Shown here: positions 1 through 9,237 of the stretch, piece after piece
Position numbering within the stretch: position 1 is the first letter of the stretch
How the letters are laid out: each line of letters begins with the position of its first letter
From: Cytidiella melzeri
Lineage: Eukaryota; Basidiomycota; Agaricomycetes; Polyporales; Irpicaceae
Assembly: GCA_022592445.1 (NCBI GenBank)
Contig: JABYQR010000133.1
Location: forward strand, 1-64,000
Direction: 5' to 3'
DNA length: 64,000 nucleotides
The notes under the pieces: generated by a model
Database searches by the model: none
Told to the model about the DNA's origin: nothing
Seen by the model: the letters and a program-made list of their open reading frames with translations, nothing else
Position numbers and translations under genes: made by a program

Positions 1-712
1 AGTCCAGTGACTTCATTGCCGACGGGGATAGAGTAGGGGGCCTTGCAGCCAGTATTAGCAGCAACGTAGCGGGAGAGTGGCATGGTGACTGTGTGACAAA
101 GTGTAATGAGCTTGTCAGCTCAGTGGTGTGCGAAACAAATCTCCATAAAGGAGAGGTCCTGTGTGTGCGTGGGGTAGTGCCGGCGTCGGCCTGGACTCTC
201 TCTCCAGGTCCGGTGGTGTATAGGATCTCCATCACGGTTCCACCCGTGCGGCAAATGGTTGGCAGATCAGTATTACACTGACCCTAAGTCCGGCCAGAAC
301 AAGTTACCCGTCTACGTGCCTAGGCACTCATGGGTTTCTAGTCCTGTTGTCTAGCTCTTATAACGAGCTGTCTGACACCAGACTCCACTATCGCCTGTGG
401 GGAGGCACACTTTCATCATGTTGGCATAATGCCAACCCCTGCTCTGATCAGCTCTAGGAGCGTCGGGCGAGAGGGTGATTCAAGTTGTGCATATCAAGGC
501 AAAGCCTAGACATGACTACCACTTAAAGCCTATGGTCCGGCTACCTCTATTTCTAGAGGATTTGTAGAGGGTCCCACGCACAGGAACAAGACCTAGAAGA
601 AAGGGGAAAGAAACCTCCAGCACGTCCAAAGACGTGAGGGAGTAGGGGCAGTCTTATCCAAATGTAACAGTAATGCTACACTCACCAGATAAGTTGGTTA
701 ACTTGAGGGGGA

Positions 713-1207
713 TGTGGTGAAATAGAGAGTAAGAGTGGTGGTGAGCGAAGTACTGGTGGGTACTGAGTAGTCCTGGTTCAACAGAGTGGATAAGACTGAG
801 GGGATATGCCCTCAGGAGTGCCTCTATATATACATGAAGGGGAGGACCCCAGGTACTACCTTAAGACCCCTAATACCTACATGAGTAAGCAAAGTAATCT
901 ACCTTACTAAGCATGCTGCCCTATGCCCTAGTGGTGCCACTTCAATAATCAACCAATAGCAATTGTCCCCATGACCTGACCCCATGACCCAGCTACAAGG
1001 CTAGACTTGTTCTAGCTTGTTCTAAGACAAGGCTAGACTTTTCCAGAAGGTTCTAAGAACTATGACATCATCTAATGGAATGTTCTATACTATGACATCA
1101 TAGTTCCAGCATGTTCCACAATGTTCCAGAGAGTTCTATCATGTGATACACATATAAGGAAAGGAGCACATCAGCGCATCAGAGACAGAAGGCACATCAG
1201 CGCATCA
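713..1207 (-). repeat. LTR of the partial gypsy-type element (~495 bp)
   Basis: The block starts TGTGGTGAAA and ends GCGCATCA, with TG and CA ends. It contains a TATATATA box near 824, tandem ACATCAGCGCATCA motifs at the right end and a cluster of TTC/GAA boxes. Its length matches the 494-bp LTR of the gypsy element at 40777. The partner LTR lies outside the window, so the ends rest on termini and on the resumption of copia coding sequence at 1208. Confidence 0.5.
1041..1053. promoter_or_regulatory. Heat-shock-element-like motif in LTR
   Basis: TTCCAGAAGGTTC is a perfect nTTCnnGAAnnTTCn array, extended by taaGAAC to 1060. More TTC boxes follow (GTTCTA, GTTCCA, GTTCCACAATGTTCCAG) up to about 1135, and a TATGACATCAT motif occurs twice close by. 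Heat-shock factor recognises such arrays in fungi; function here is inferred from sequence only. Confidence 0.4.
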
Positions 1208-1208
1208 A

Positions 1209-2159
1209 TTGATAGGCACTGAGAATAAGCGCGCACTCAAGACAAATCTCATGAATCAATATGAGATGCGTGACTTAGGAGAAGCAAAGCTAATCCTAGG
1301 CATGCAAGTGCATAGAAATAGTAAAGAGCGTACACTCTACCTTTCTCAAGGGTCATACATTGAAGATGCTCTTAAACGTTTTCAAATGATCAATGCTAAT
1401 CCTGCCCGTACACCTTTACCATCTGGACTAGAACTTTGTAAAGCAGATTCCGACTATACAGCGGAACATGAGCTTAGGAGTTTGTATCAAGCCTTGATTG
1501 GTACACTCATATATGTTATGATTGGTACTCGTCCCGACATTTCATATGCTGTCATACGTCTTTCTCAGTATATGTCAAATCCCACTCAGATCCATATGAA
1601 TGCTGCGAAGTACATACTCCGTTATCTACTTGGTACTCAGTCATATGCTATCAAGTATGATGGACGCAGCCAATCTGGACTAGTTGGGTACTCAGACACA
1701 GACTGGGCTGAGAACAAAGACGACAGACATTCCACTACTGGCTATGCATTCCTTCTGGCCAAAGGCGCAGTGTCATGGGTCTCGAGGAAACAGAAGACCG
1801 TAGCACTCTCTTCAATGGAAGCAGAGTACATGGCATTATGCGACACAGCGAGGCAGTGTGCTTGGATACGTACTATGCTTACGGAATTGGATATGTCACC
1901 AAGAGGTCCCACTACGATCTATTGCGACAACCACAGTGCCATCTTCTTCACAAAGAATCCAAAGATTGAAGCTCGTTCAAAGCACATTGACATTCGTTAC
2001 CACTATGTTAGCGAGTTCATAAATGAAGACAAAAAGGCAGAACTGTATGCCATCCCAACTGAAGACCAAGTTGCTGATATTATGACCAAGTCATTGGCAT
2101 TTCAGAAACAGTCTAAATTCAGTGGGAGTCTTGGACTAGTGAACTTCATTGCACCCTAA
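1209..2159 (+). pseudogene. Copia-1 polyprotein, C-terminal fragment (RT end + RNase H)
   Basis: About 316 codons of a Ty1/copia Pol. The fragment starts after the catalytic YVDD with the MRDLGEAKLILGMQV stretch, continues through the RT thumb (IGTLIYVMIGTRPDISYAV) and carries a full RNase H domain: YSDTDWAE, SSMEAEYMAL, YCDNHSAI and RSKHIDIRYHYV. It ends in TAA shortly before the polypurine tract. No ATG starts it; the 5' end is set by the gypsy-type insertion. The frame is clean, so the copy was probably intact before being split. It is closest in style to Copia-3 (both have the EARSKHIDIRYHY type motif). Confidence 0.8.
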
Positions 2160-2216
2160 CGAGATGCTGTCACTCAAAGTAGCTCAAAGCAAAATGATGT
2201 TGGCATCAAGTGGGAG

Positions 2217-2739
2217 TGTCAAAGCGAGATTGTATCGCTGATTATCGGACATCAGATCTATGGACAATATAGATTAGATATGTAGATAGATAAGATCAGA
2301 TAGTACATCGCATGTGATTCCACCATCCTTATGATCACACATGATGTGATACTTGCACCATATGGCATTGTGTTCCAGTAGTTTCCATGACTGAATAGCA
2401 GAAGTACCATGAGGCTTCTGCATGACTCATATTTCATATACCAAATGTATTGAGCTTAATGAAGGCTCAGTCAGCACCATTCAGTTATGTAGGATGCTCA
2501 GTCATCGCTTACATTCTCTATTCAGTAGTATTAGCAAGCAGGACTGTGCATTACCAATCATTACTCATAGGATTACCAATCCTTACCAATCCTTACTCAT
2601 ATGACATTACTGTAGCATTAGTAATCTAGTTACAGACATGTATATATACCGCTCCTAGAGAGCAGAGAAATAAGAAGACACTTACTCCCAGAGTTAGTTG
2701 ACTCTCCTAGTCATCCCCTACACTCGTAACTTTCAAACA
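2217..2739 (+). repeat. Copia-1 3' LTR
   Basis: It begins TGTCAAAGCGAG immediately after the purine tract. The right end is placed at TTTCAAACA because an unrelated minus-strand exon starts right after it. A TATATATACC box lies near 2640. The right boundary is uncertain by some tens of bases because the 5' LTR is not in the window. Confidence 0.5.
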
Positions 2740-3026
2740 GTGTTCTTGAGAAGATTGTACTGCTCCTCTTGTGGAAGGGCACCCAGCTTCATCAACACAT
2801 TTGTTGAGGCATACTCAGTTAAAATCTTTGCTGTGATGGCAATCAAGTCCTCAGGGGTCTTGCTACGCAGCTCGATGAGGTCTTGAACATTGCCGACAAC
2901 CTCCCAGAGATCCCGTATGTAGGCCATGGTCACATGTTTTAAGGCTTCTCGCGCAGTTTGAACATAGTTGCAACAGGGTGGCTGCCCCGAAGGCCATTTA
3001 AGTAACCATGATACACTATGATGCAT
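2740..3026 (-). pseudogene. Orphan exon of an unrecognised gene, cut by Copia-1
   Basis: A minus-strand frame encodes a helical, charged segment (from MAYIRDLWEVVGNVQDL to NLLKNT) with ordinary protein composition, ending exactly where the Copia-1 LTR begins. It looks like a real exon of a host or transposon gene whose downstream part was displaced by the insertion. Upstream of codon MAYI the frame stays open but composition changes (Trp/Cys-rich), so the exon may start near 2927. I do not recognise the family. Confidence 0.35.
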
Positions 3027-5030
3027 ACTGAAGCAATGGTATGCATGTAGGATTGATGCAAAACACGTGCAATAAAATATATCAGAAGAAGAATGCTAGT
3101 AGAGCAGAATGAAGAAAGAGTGGGCAATACAATCTGATATTCAAACTTAGGACATCTACCATACAAGCCAGGTAGGTGTTACAATTCAAATTGGATCACA
3201 TAATTGGGCAGAGGTTGACATGGATAGTCCAACAGAGACCGGATTTTTCCAACAATGTCACAAGTTTACAGCCTTAGGCGCCTACCTAGAGCGCTTATTT
3301 TCTGGCTAGGAGCGTTACTGGATCTAGCCCTAACCCGGGTCACGTGACATCCTGCCTTATTTATCAATAGTCCAGACCCAAACCCTAGACTCAATCTGGA
3401 GTGGTTCCAGATCAACCTAGGCTATTGTTCTATTGTTCAACTTCCATTGATAGGGATTCCCCAGGGATTCCCCCAGTTCTTATTGTCCTATTGTCTTCTG
3501 TCTATTGTCTTTTGTCTATTGTTAGGGATTCCCCAGGAATTTCCCCAGTTTCTATTGTTCTATTGTTCCTATTCTATTGTTCTATTGTTCTAGCTCTATT
3601 GTTCTCCGTACCCTGGTACTTGACAGTTACTCAGCTCCTTGACAGTTACCCTGGTCCCTTATTGTTCTATTGTTACTCCAGCCCCACAGTTACTCCAGTC
3701 CCTAGTGTGGGAACTGGTGCACAGACCACCCAGACACAGTATATATAGTACCCCTTACCCTCCCTGGTTCTGCATCTTGACCTCTTCATCATTTGCACTG
3801 CCAGGTGAGTTACTCAATGTAACCTAGTATAAGCTTGATATTAACTTTGTCATTTGCACTGCCAGTATCCGGCCTCTGAGCCTGCTTGCCTGCTTATCAT
3901 CGACTTTGACCTCGTTGTCGTCGTTGGAGATCCACTTCCACTTCCACTCCTCCTCTTCTCCACCCTTGTTTAGGGTTATCAGTATCACAGCAGTTGCTCC
4001 GCGACAGAGGTATGAATAGAGCTCAACCAGAAAAGAGACAGGGTAACTGTCCCGAAGACCGTCTAAGTGACCATGATACACTATGAAACATGTGTCAGTG
4101 TGTGAGCAGTGCAAACAGAAGAGACAAACACTGCACGTTAGCCCTGAATTCCCATTGATGATATTTCGTGTAAATTAGTGATATCCACCCAATGTCAACT
4201 CTATATCCATTCACATTTATTTCCATGCAATAAAAATGTGATATCCATAAGCTCCCATAACTATAATCCAGATCCACAAGGAGCGCCCGTCAGCATTCTC
4301 CCTGCAACCATGACTTCGACAAACACGTCATAACTCCACACACCACACCACAGAAACTTATCAGAAACCCAGGCCCACTCTTCCGGATCCCCAAGTGCGC
4401 CTGTCCTTTGTTCTTTCTCTGATGCATTGCGATGTCTCAGCTCGTTCCTCACTCCCTCCCTCTTTTTGTTGTGTCTCACCCTGTGTTTCTCCGTCGCTGA
4501 TGGAGTTGCCCACGCCGTTCAGATCCAGCTCTACTGCAGTCACCCTACTCTGTTGTCTCCTTAGGACTGCTAATAGAGCCCTTCCGGTGAGTGTATGCAG
4601 TGCCTTCATCCTAGTTCCACATTGCTGACCCAAATACATATGTAATGTCTCAATCATTGGTGACTGATAACGCGCACTGTGTCCGCCGCAACGAGCTCTG
4701 GCGTTAATAACGCTAGCAGCCCTACTGTTGATCTTTACCAGGACGCTTACTATTTGACAGGCAGTGGGCATACTCCCAAATGGTCAGCAAGAACGCATGA
4801 TGCGAGTCCCTATGGCAAGACCCACAAGTCATTCCATCCATGCGGCACTTTCGTGTTGACTGACTCTTCTATGGCAGGAGTAACGCTTCTGCCTTCTGCA
4901 GGCCCGTCTAATAACACTGGATCTGCTACCGCTGATACGCCCGGAAATCGGCTAGGCGCGGAGACCCGGCAGCAGCCCGCCATTTACGCGGCCCGCATCA
5001 TCCTGAGCGGCAAGTCCCTCAACTTTCCCA
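3027..5030. other. Intergenic, low-complexity and degraded repeat sequence
   Basis: No convincing gene. 3410-3690 is built of reiterated CTATTGTTC/TATTGTTC words. A duplicated TCATTTGCACTGCCAG motif brackets 3787-3866, with a GTGAGT directly after the first copy, reminiscent of the duplicated segment inside the Copia-2 LTR, so a solo LTR may lie around 3256-3900. A short segment (CCGAAG...CATGATACACTATGA) is present at both ~2985-3025 and ~4050-4090. Long frames over 4261-5113 have skewed composition and no recognisable domain. Confidence 0.4.
3410..3690. repeat. TATTGTTC low-complexity repeat
   Basis: The words CTATTGTTCTATTGTTC and TATTGTC recur about twenty times, mixed with GGGATTCCCCAGG units (three copies, 3454-3546) and CAGTTACYCCAG units (3625-3690). 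Imperfect minisatellite; no coding meaning. Confidence 0.6.
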
Positions 5031-5040
5031 GCGTCACGGG

Positions 5041-5100
5041 CACGAGGAGTTCACCGAGGTCACGAGGAGTTCACCGAGGTCACGAGGAGTCCGCCGAGGG
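5041..5100. repeat. 20-bp tandem repeat, three copies
   Basis: The unit cacgaggagttcaccgaggt occurs twice perfectly (5041-5080) and once degenerate (5081-5100). Confidence 0.75.
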
Positions 5101-5526
5101 TCCGAGGACTTGACAAGGAGCAAATGCGCCGGAAACATCCGAGGCCGAGGGATCGCACCGAACTCTGACTCACAGACACGCCCCTTTTTGCATCGGAGCA
5201 TGGGCCGGCCAGCCACCAAGAGTTTCGGACAAGGGTCGGACCAACGATAGAAGAAACGTGACACGCGAACCCCGTTTCAGGAAGGCTCCTATCACGCCAC
5301 GCTGTGCAACTCTTGGACGGCGCCTCATCACCTGCTCGCAACGGTTGGCGCCTCTTCAGCGCAAGTGCGCACACCGCTACTCCGCGTCGACCAACGCTGT
5401 GTCCCGCCGGGCGTCGACTCGCTGGGCATTTTTGCCTCCGCAGACGGAAGTATTCTGCCACCCCGTTTCCTCGCTCTTGCGTTTGGGTTTAGGCCATAGA
5501 AGGAAAGGTTTAGGAGAGGGTCTTTA

Positions 5527-5541
5527 GGATATATATAAAGG
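5527..5541 (+). promoter_or_regulatory. TATA box upstream of the Cys-rich ORF
   Basis: GGATATATATAAAGG lies ~160 bases before the ATG at 5689, a usual core-promoter distance for a fungal gene. No other promoter element is obvious. Confidence 0.45.
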
Positions 5542-5688
5542 TGTTGTTTGTACTGCGCAGGAAATCAATCAATCCACACCCCAATTTCCAGAGTACACTT
5601 TACACTTTGCGTTCGCGTCGAGGGAGTCTCTTCGCTTCCCTGGCTGTAGCTTCTCCTGTGTTGCCTCATTGCAATCTCTTCCACGTTT

Positions 5689-6216
5689 ATGCCCACGGCA
5701 TCTAACAACGACAACCCGCCTCGAGTCTGCCGCTGCTGTCCCACTGTTCCCCATTCACCCACCGGCCGTTGCCCTTACAGCCCGCGCCCGCGCGAGATTC
5801 TACGCCGTTATCACATCATCCCCGCGCCCACGCCGCCGCCAGAGCCCTCAGCAGCGCCTACGGTCTCCCCGGAGAGATCAACTCCTAAATCACCCTCGCC
5901 AGCGTCGTCCATCGCCTCTGTCACGGACTCGCTTGATAACTGCTCCTATTGCGACACTCAGAGCGACCACCCAATTCCCCTACGTACAGGACCTTTCGTC
6001 CTGCTCGACTGCGATCGTCCGCGCGCGCCGCACCCAGATTGCTGGCTATCTCCAGACTTTGAAGGCGAGGATCACGAGTGCGAACTAGTGCAGTTCAATC
6101 TTACCAACTCTACCAACGTTGTCGTTGGCCACGCGTTCGCCTGTAATACGCATCGCCGCTCGGGAGGTGTGGTTTTACACTACCGCCCCCGCGCGCAGTC
6201 TGCCGAGTCCAATTGA
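5689..6216 (+). CDS. Hypothetical Cys-rich, proline/serine-rich protein (175 aa)
   Basis: Single-exon frame from ATG to TGA. Residues ~14-32 contain CRCCPTV and a further Cys (GRCPYSPRP). Residues ~45-80 are a Pro/Ser-rich linker. The C-terminal half carries spaced Cys/His (NCSYC, DCDRPRAPHPDCW, DHECEL, HAFACNTH) that could form metal sites, and lacks a signal peptide or membrane segment. A TATA box sits upstream, and a T/C-rich non-coding tail follows. I do not recognise the family. It may belong to an undescribed transposable element spanning roughly 5530-6800, since the CSN3-like fragment begins abruptly afterwards. Expression is not shown by sequence. Confidence 0.4.
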   Translation: MPTASNNDNPPRVCRCCPTVPHSPTGRCPYSPRPREILRRYHIIPAPTPPPEPSAAPTVSPERSTPKSPSPASSIASVTDSLDNCSYCDTQSDHPIPLRTGPFVLLDCDRPRAPHPDCWLSPDFEGEDHECELVQFNLTNSTNVVVGHAFACNTHRRSGGVVLHYRPRAQSAESN

Positions 6217-6821
6217 CGGCGACCTCACATAGCCTTCCGCTGCGACCCGCGCGCTATTAGTTTATCTTTCTCTTATGTTTCCTCTCGGCTTTGTTATACT
6301 GCGTTTGCTTTTTAACTGCGTTATTTTACTGCGTTACTGCGTTGCGTTTCATCTTCACTGCGTCGAGCTTATTGCATTCACTTTCACTGCGCCCGCGTTT
6401 TACAGCGACTATTTCATCTTCACCAGCGACCGTGTTTTGTGTTCGAGATTCATATTGCGCCTGCGTTTATCTTCTGCGTCCCCCCCCCGCGCGCCGTTTT
6501 CCTACAAGCCGCGACATCTCCCGCGCGTTCTCTTTGAGCCGCGCTATAACTCTTTCGCTTTCACCGCGCCGACTTGCCCCTTCTACCCGCGATACGCGTG
6601 GTAGTTGCCCGTCTAGCTCCCTTCATATAAACTTTATCACAAAAACCTTGTCGCTCTTTTAGCACAGGTAAAACTAGGACTCTTAGACCACCTCGCATTA
6701 CTTTAACACTTCCGCGCTTCCACACCTTTACACTTCTATTGCCACTTTGTGGTTGGTTGTGTTGTCTTTAAGGTTGTTCTTAGTTTGAAGCGTGACTCAG
6801 TGTCACACCGCATTCCAACAT
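6217..6821. other. Non-coding T/C-rich region with CTGCGTT words
   Basis: Reiterated actgcgtt/ctgcgtcg motifs (6297-6480) and long pyrimidine runs. Frames here are compositional artefacts. It could be the 3' untranslated part of the preceding ORF or of an unrecognised element. Confidence 0.4.
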
Positions 6822-7765
6822 GTGCCCACGTCCCTGGAGGAGCTTATACAGCTCTTGCTCTCAGACCAGGAAATCACATAAGTGCATCAAACACTGGAGG
6901 CATTCGCAAAGGAGACTACCACTCGCCATTACATGGCCGCCTTACCTATTCTCACCGTTCCAATCCTCAATGTCAATACCAATCTCTCCGATCTGCACTA
7001 CAACAATAATCTGTTGTACCATTACGCCGGAGGCATAGCACTTGGTGTGCTCAAACATTGGCGTGAGGCAGAAGAGTTCTTCAAGATTGTTGTCAGTGCC
7101 CCTGCGCAAGCAGCAGCTGCCATTCAGTTTGAAGCTTTGAAAAAGCTGACTTTGGTACAGCTGATCTTATACGGAAAAGTACGTGTCACACTCGCCACAC
7201 TTGTTTCAGCACCGGAGGTTTAGCCTGAGACTTACATACAAGCACTACCACCTCCAAAGTATACAGATTCTGTCCTCATAAAGCTAATGAAAAATTGTCC
7301 GTACTTCAATTTTTCGAAATTGTACCTGCGGACAATTAGTAAGCTCACAGCCTCAGCAACAAAAGATGAAGAGCTGTACAGGATGGTGTGTTGCCTCGCG
7401 GTACGTGTTAGGCTTCAAAAAATGATGTCCTACATTGTAGGAGAAAACTGGGGTCTGGTGCAGCAAACCATTGCAAAAGCACCACAGTGGTTGATCAAGA
7501 AACTCATCTTGACGTACCTGACTCTTGGCTTGGGCAACATTGCAAGCCTCATTGGTGTTGCTACCAAGGATGAAGTGCAAGCATTGATACTAGACATGGT
7601 GAGCTCTTTGCCAAATGACTGTTGATTGTGAATACTCACGATAGCACTGCTGACGCATAGATTGAGAGCGACGAGATAACGGCAAGCATATCCGTTGACG
7701 GGACTGTAACTTTCTCCAACTCTGTCGCTCAATTCTTGAAAGCCAACGTAGACAATTTGCATTAG
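6822..7765 (+). pseudogene. COP9 signalosome subunit 3-like gene fragment (PCI domain)
   Basis: Three exons encode the C-terminal part of a CSN3-type PCI protein: 6825-7178, 7230-7598 and 7661-7765. The introns (7179-7229, 7599-7660) begin GTACGT and GTGAGC, and the frame runs across both. Recognisable pieces are the YHYAGGIALGVLKHWREAEEFF helical repeat, an FEALKKLTLVQLILYGK stretch, the winged-helix part (ENWGLVQQTIAKAPQWLIKK, TLGLGNIASLIG) and ITASISVDGTVTFSN. Family members help deneddylate cullins in the nucleus. Upstream, a homologous-looking frame (SLEELIQLLLSD) hits TAA at 6879 and no N-terminal half is visible, so this is a 5'-truncated relic or a gene whose first exons I cannot resolve. 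It is the only conserved housekeeping-type sequence here. CSN3 is favoured over the proteasome paralogue Rpn3 by the ENWGLV and GTVTFSN motifs. Confidence 0.6.
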
Positions 7766-8491
7766 TATTACAGGTCATCAAATCGAAGTAATCTATGTGT
7801 ACTGTACATGCATGGTCAGCTCGCGTGTGGTGTGCAATGGCATAGTGGCCAAAAATCAATTAAATTCTGAATATTCTGCCCAATTATGATTATCGCTGAT
7901 CAGGTGTCTACGTGAATAGTGAATTGATACAGCATGGAAATTCTAACTCTTATAGGCTCTATCCACGTCATATTTTATCTGAGAAGCACATGGATAGAAG
8001 GTGGAAATTTTCCATTCCCATGCAATATCCATTGTTGATATTCACGTCTAATGCGCAGTGAAAGAGCCAGACAGAGGCATGAATAGGGCTGTACTGGAAA
8101 AGGGGAATTTCAAGATTCACAATGCCATCAGTAAGGTTTTGTACACTATGTAAAAGTTTGATATACCAAAATATGTACTCTCTTATATATTCTAAGATAT
8201 GTACCCTCTTAATCACATTCATTGTCGCCTAAGATCAAGTACTATGTGTACTAGCTATTGATGAGGTCACAATTCACCCAAGTCCCCCGCCAAGCTCTCG
8301 GTTTGCCGCCATCAGCCCACGCCTAGCGGAGTTTCATTAGTGACAATTGGGTGGGAGATTAACGTCAAGTTGAGTAGACCAGACGTCTGACTCGGAGGGG
8401 CCCAGTGGATGTCTGACATATCTGACATACGCAGAGTCAATCCAGTGCTGATTTCGCCCGCTGTGTCTCGCAAATTAAGCAAGAATCTCGA
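7766..8491. other. Intergenic, nothing recognised
   Basis: AT-rich spacer between the CSN3-like fragment and the left end of the hAT element. A segment near 8075-8112 (gaggcatgaatagggct) resembles one at 4010-4045, suggesting a short dispersed repeat. No supported gene. Confidence 0.4.
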
Positions 8492-8499
8492 AATGTGGA
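8492..8499. repeat. hAT target-site duplication, left copy
   Basis: AATGTGGA directly precedes the element and recurs exactly at 24604-24611. Eight bases is the hallmark size for hAT insertion. Confidence 0.9.
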
Positions 8500-8523
8500 T
8501 AGTGATGCGTTTGGCCCGGCTTG
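8500..8523 (+). repeat. hAT left terminal inverted repeat
   Basis: 24-bp end matching the right end in inverted orientation, except GT for AC at positions 10-11. Subterminal GGCC-rich words follow to about 8645. Confidence 0.85.
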
Positions 8524-8687
8524 GCCTGAAAGACCCGGCTTTGGCCTGGCTCTCGAGGTCCTTGGCCTACGTGATGTGAGAGCCGGGCCAAAAGCCTACA
8601 AGGCCAGTAAGACGGGGCCTGACCAGGGCTCAAGCCCGACAAGCCCAAAAGTTTGCTCAATAAAATTAATGTAAATTGTGTGATCTA

Positions 8688-9116
8688 TAATGGACTTTTG
8701 CGGCGCTACTCATGGACTTTGCCCCTATCAGACACTCTTTTGTCTCCTGTCTCATGACTCCTTTGTAGTATGATCGCATCTTTTGTTTCATCACGCGGAC
8801 ACTGCCTCGTTGCCAGCTTCCTTGTAGTATATAACCTTTTCACCCTGGTTCTCTACTCCTCCATTGTGCTCTCATCTTCGCACCTGGAGTGAGTATTCCC
8901 CCCATTGCTCTTGCGTTATGTTGTATGCTCATATGCCTGTTACCTAGTTAACTCGTCTCCGTGTGTACTAGGTACATTCTATATTCATCATTGTGCTCTC
9001 ATCTTCGCACCTGGATTAACTCGTCTCCGTGTGTACTAGGTCCCTACAGTCTGCAGTGGGTTTACGACAGCGCATCCACCTTGCCTAAGTGACTACGTTC
9101 CCTCAACTCGTCATTA
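8688..9116 (+). repeat. Copia-2 5' LTR (429 bp)
   Basis: The termini are TAATGG...TCATTA, not TG...CA. The ends are fixed by the ATCTA target duplication and by the adjoining primer-binding site. Inside, a ~27-bp segment (ATTGTGCTCTCATCTTCGC...) occurs twice 126 bp apart, which makes this LTR longer than that of Copia-5. A TATATAACC box lies near 8830. Confidence 0.9.
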
Positions 9117-9132
9117 GGTTATGAGCCCCGCC
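9117..9132 (+). promoter_or_regulatory. Copia-2 primer-binding site (half initiator tRNA-Met)
   Basis: GGTTATGAGCCCCGCC lies directly after the 5' LTR. Its first twelve bases are complementary to GGGCUCAUAACC, the anticodon loop of initiator tRNA-Met (anticodon CAU), not to a CCA-bearing 3' end. Drosophila copia uses the same half-tRNA priming. Confidence 0.8.
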
Positions 9133-9237
9133 TAGCTCTAATCTCCACACACTGTTCACCTGCTCCGTGCTCATCTAGCACATTCGCTCCTATACGTCCA
9201 CACACGCATATCCAGGTCCATATCCATATCCCTGATC

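Larger units (their letters stand above)
1..1207 (-). mobile_element. Partial gypsy-type LTR element (LTR plus leader and first codons)
   Basis: An LTR-like block (713-1207) is followed, reading leftwards, by a ~630-base leader and then an ATG at 81-83 on the minus strand that opens a frame beginning MPLSRYVAANTG and running off the window. The LTR resembles, in the same orientation, the LTR of the complete gypsy element at 40777-47962: both have a TATATACAT box near the middle and reiterated GTTCCACAATGTTCC motifs towards the right end, so leftward transcription is likely. It sits inside Copia-1, because copia reverse-transcriptase codons resume at 1208. A purine run just left of the LTR (701-712) looks like a polypurine tract and would argue for the opposite orientation, so strand is inferred. 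The 85-712 leader has no other recognisable coding. Confidence 0.5.
1208..2739 (+). mobile_element. Copia-1: 3' part of a Ty1/copia element
   Basis: Only the end of the polyprotein (after the YVDD region of RT), the polypurine tract and the 3' LTR are present. The rest would lie left of the gypsy-type element that interrupts it, outside the window. The polypurine tract is AAGTGGGAG, directly before the LTR at 2217. Confidence 0.7.

Noticed and set aside
701..712. Polypurine tract implying a plus-oriented gypsy element at 1-1207
   Set aside because: LTR similarity to the 40777 element is in the minus-sense orientation and an ATG-led frame starts leftwards at 83. Not fully excluded, so strand confidence is kept low.
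3401..3827. Plus-strand frames in the TATTGTTC region
   Set aside because: They follow the low-complexity repeat, with Leu/Tyr/Ser-only composition; no gene.
4261..5264. Several overlapping frames of 70-145 codons on both strands
   Set aside because: Mutually overlapping, skewed composition, no motif, and partly within the tandem repeat at 5041-5100.
6275..6662. Overlapping plus-strand frames of 109 and 123 codons
   Set aside because: Products of pyrimidine-rich repeats read in two frames. No support for coding.
8275..8375. Inverted CAATT(C/G)ACCC-like words as a small transposon
   Set aside because: Match is only about ten bases with mismatches and no target duplication.
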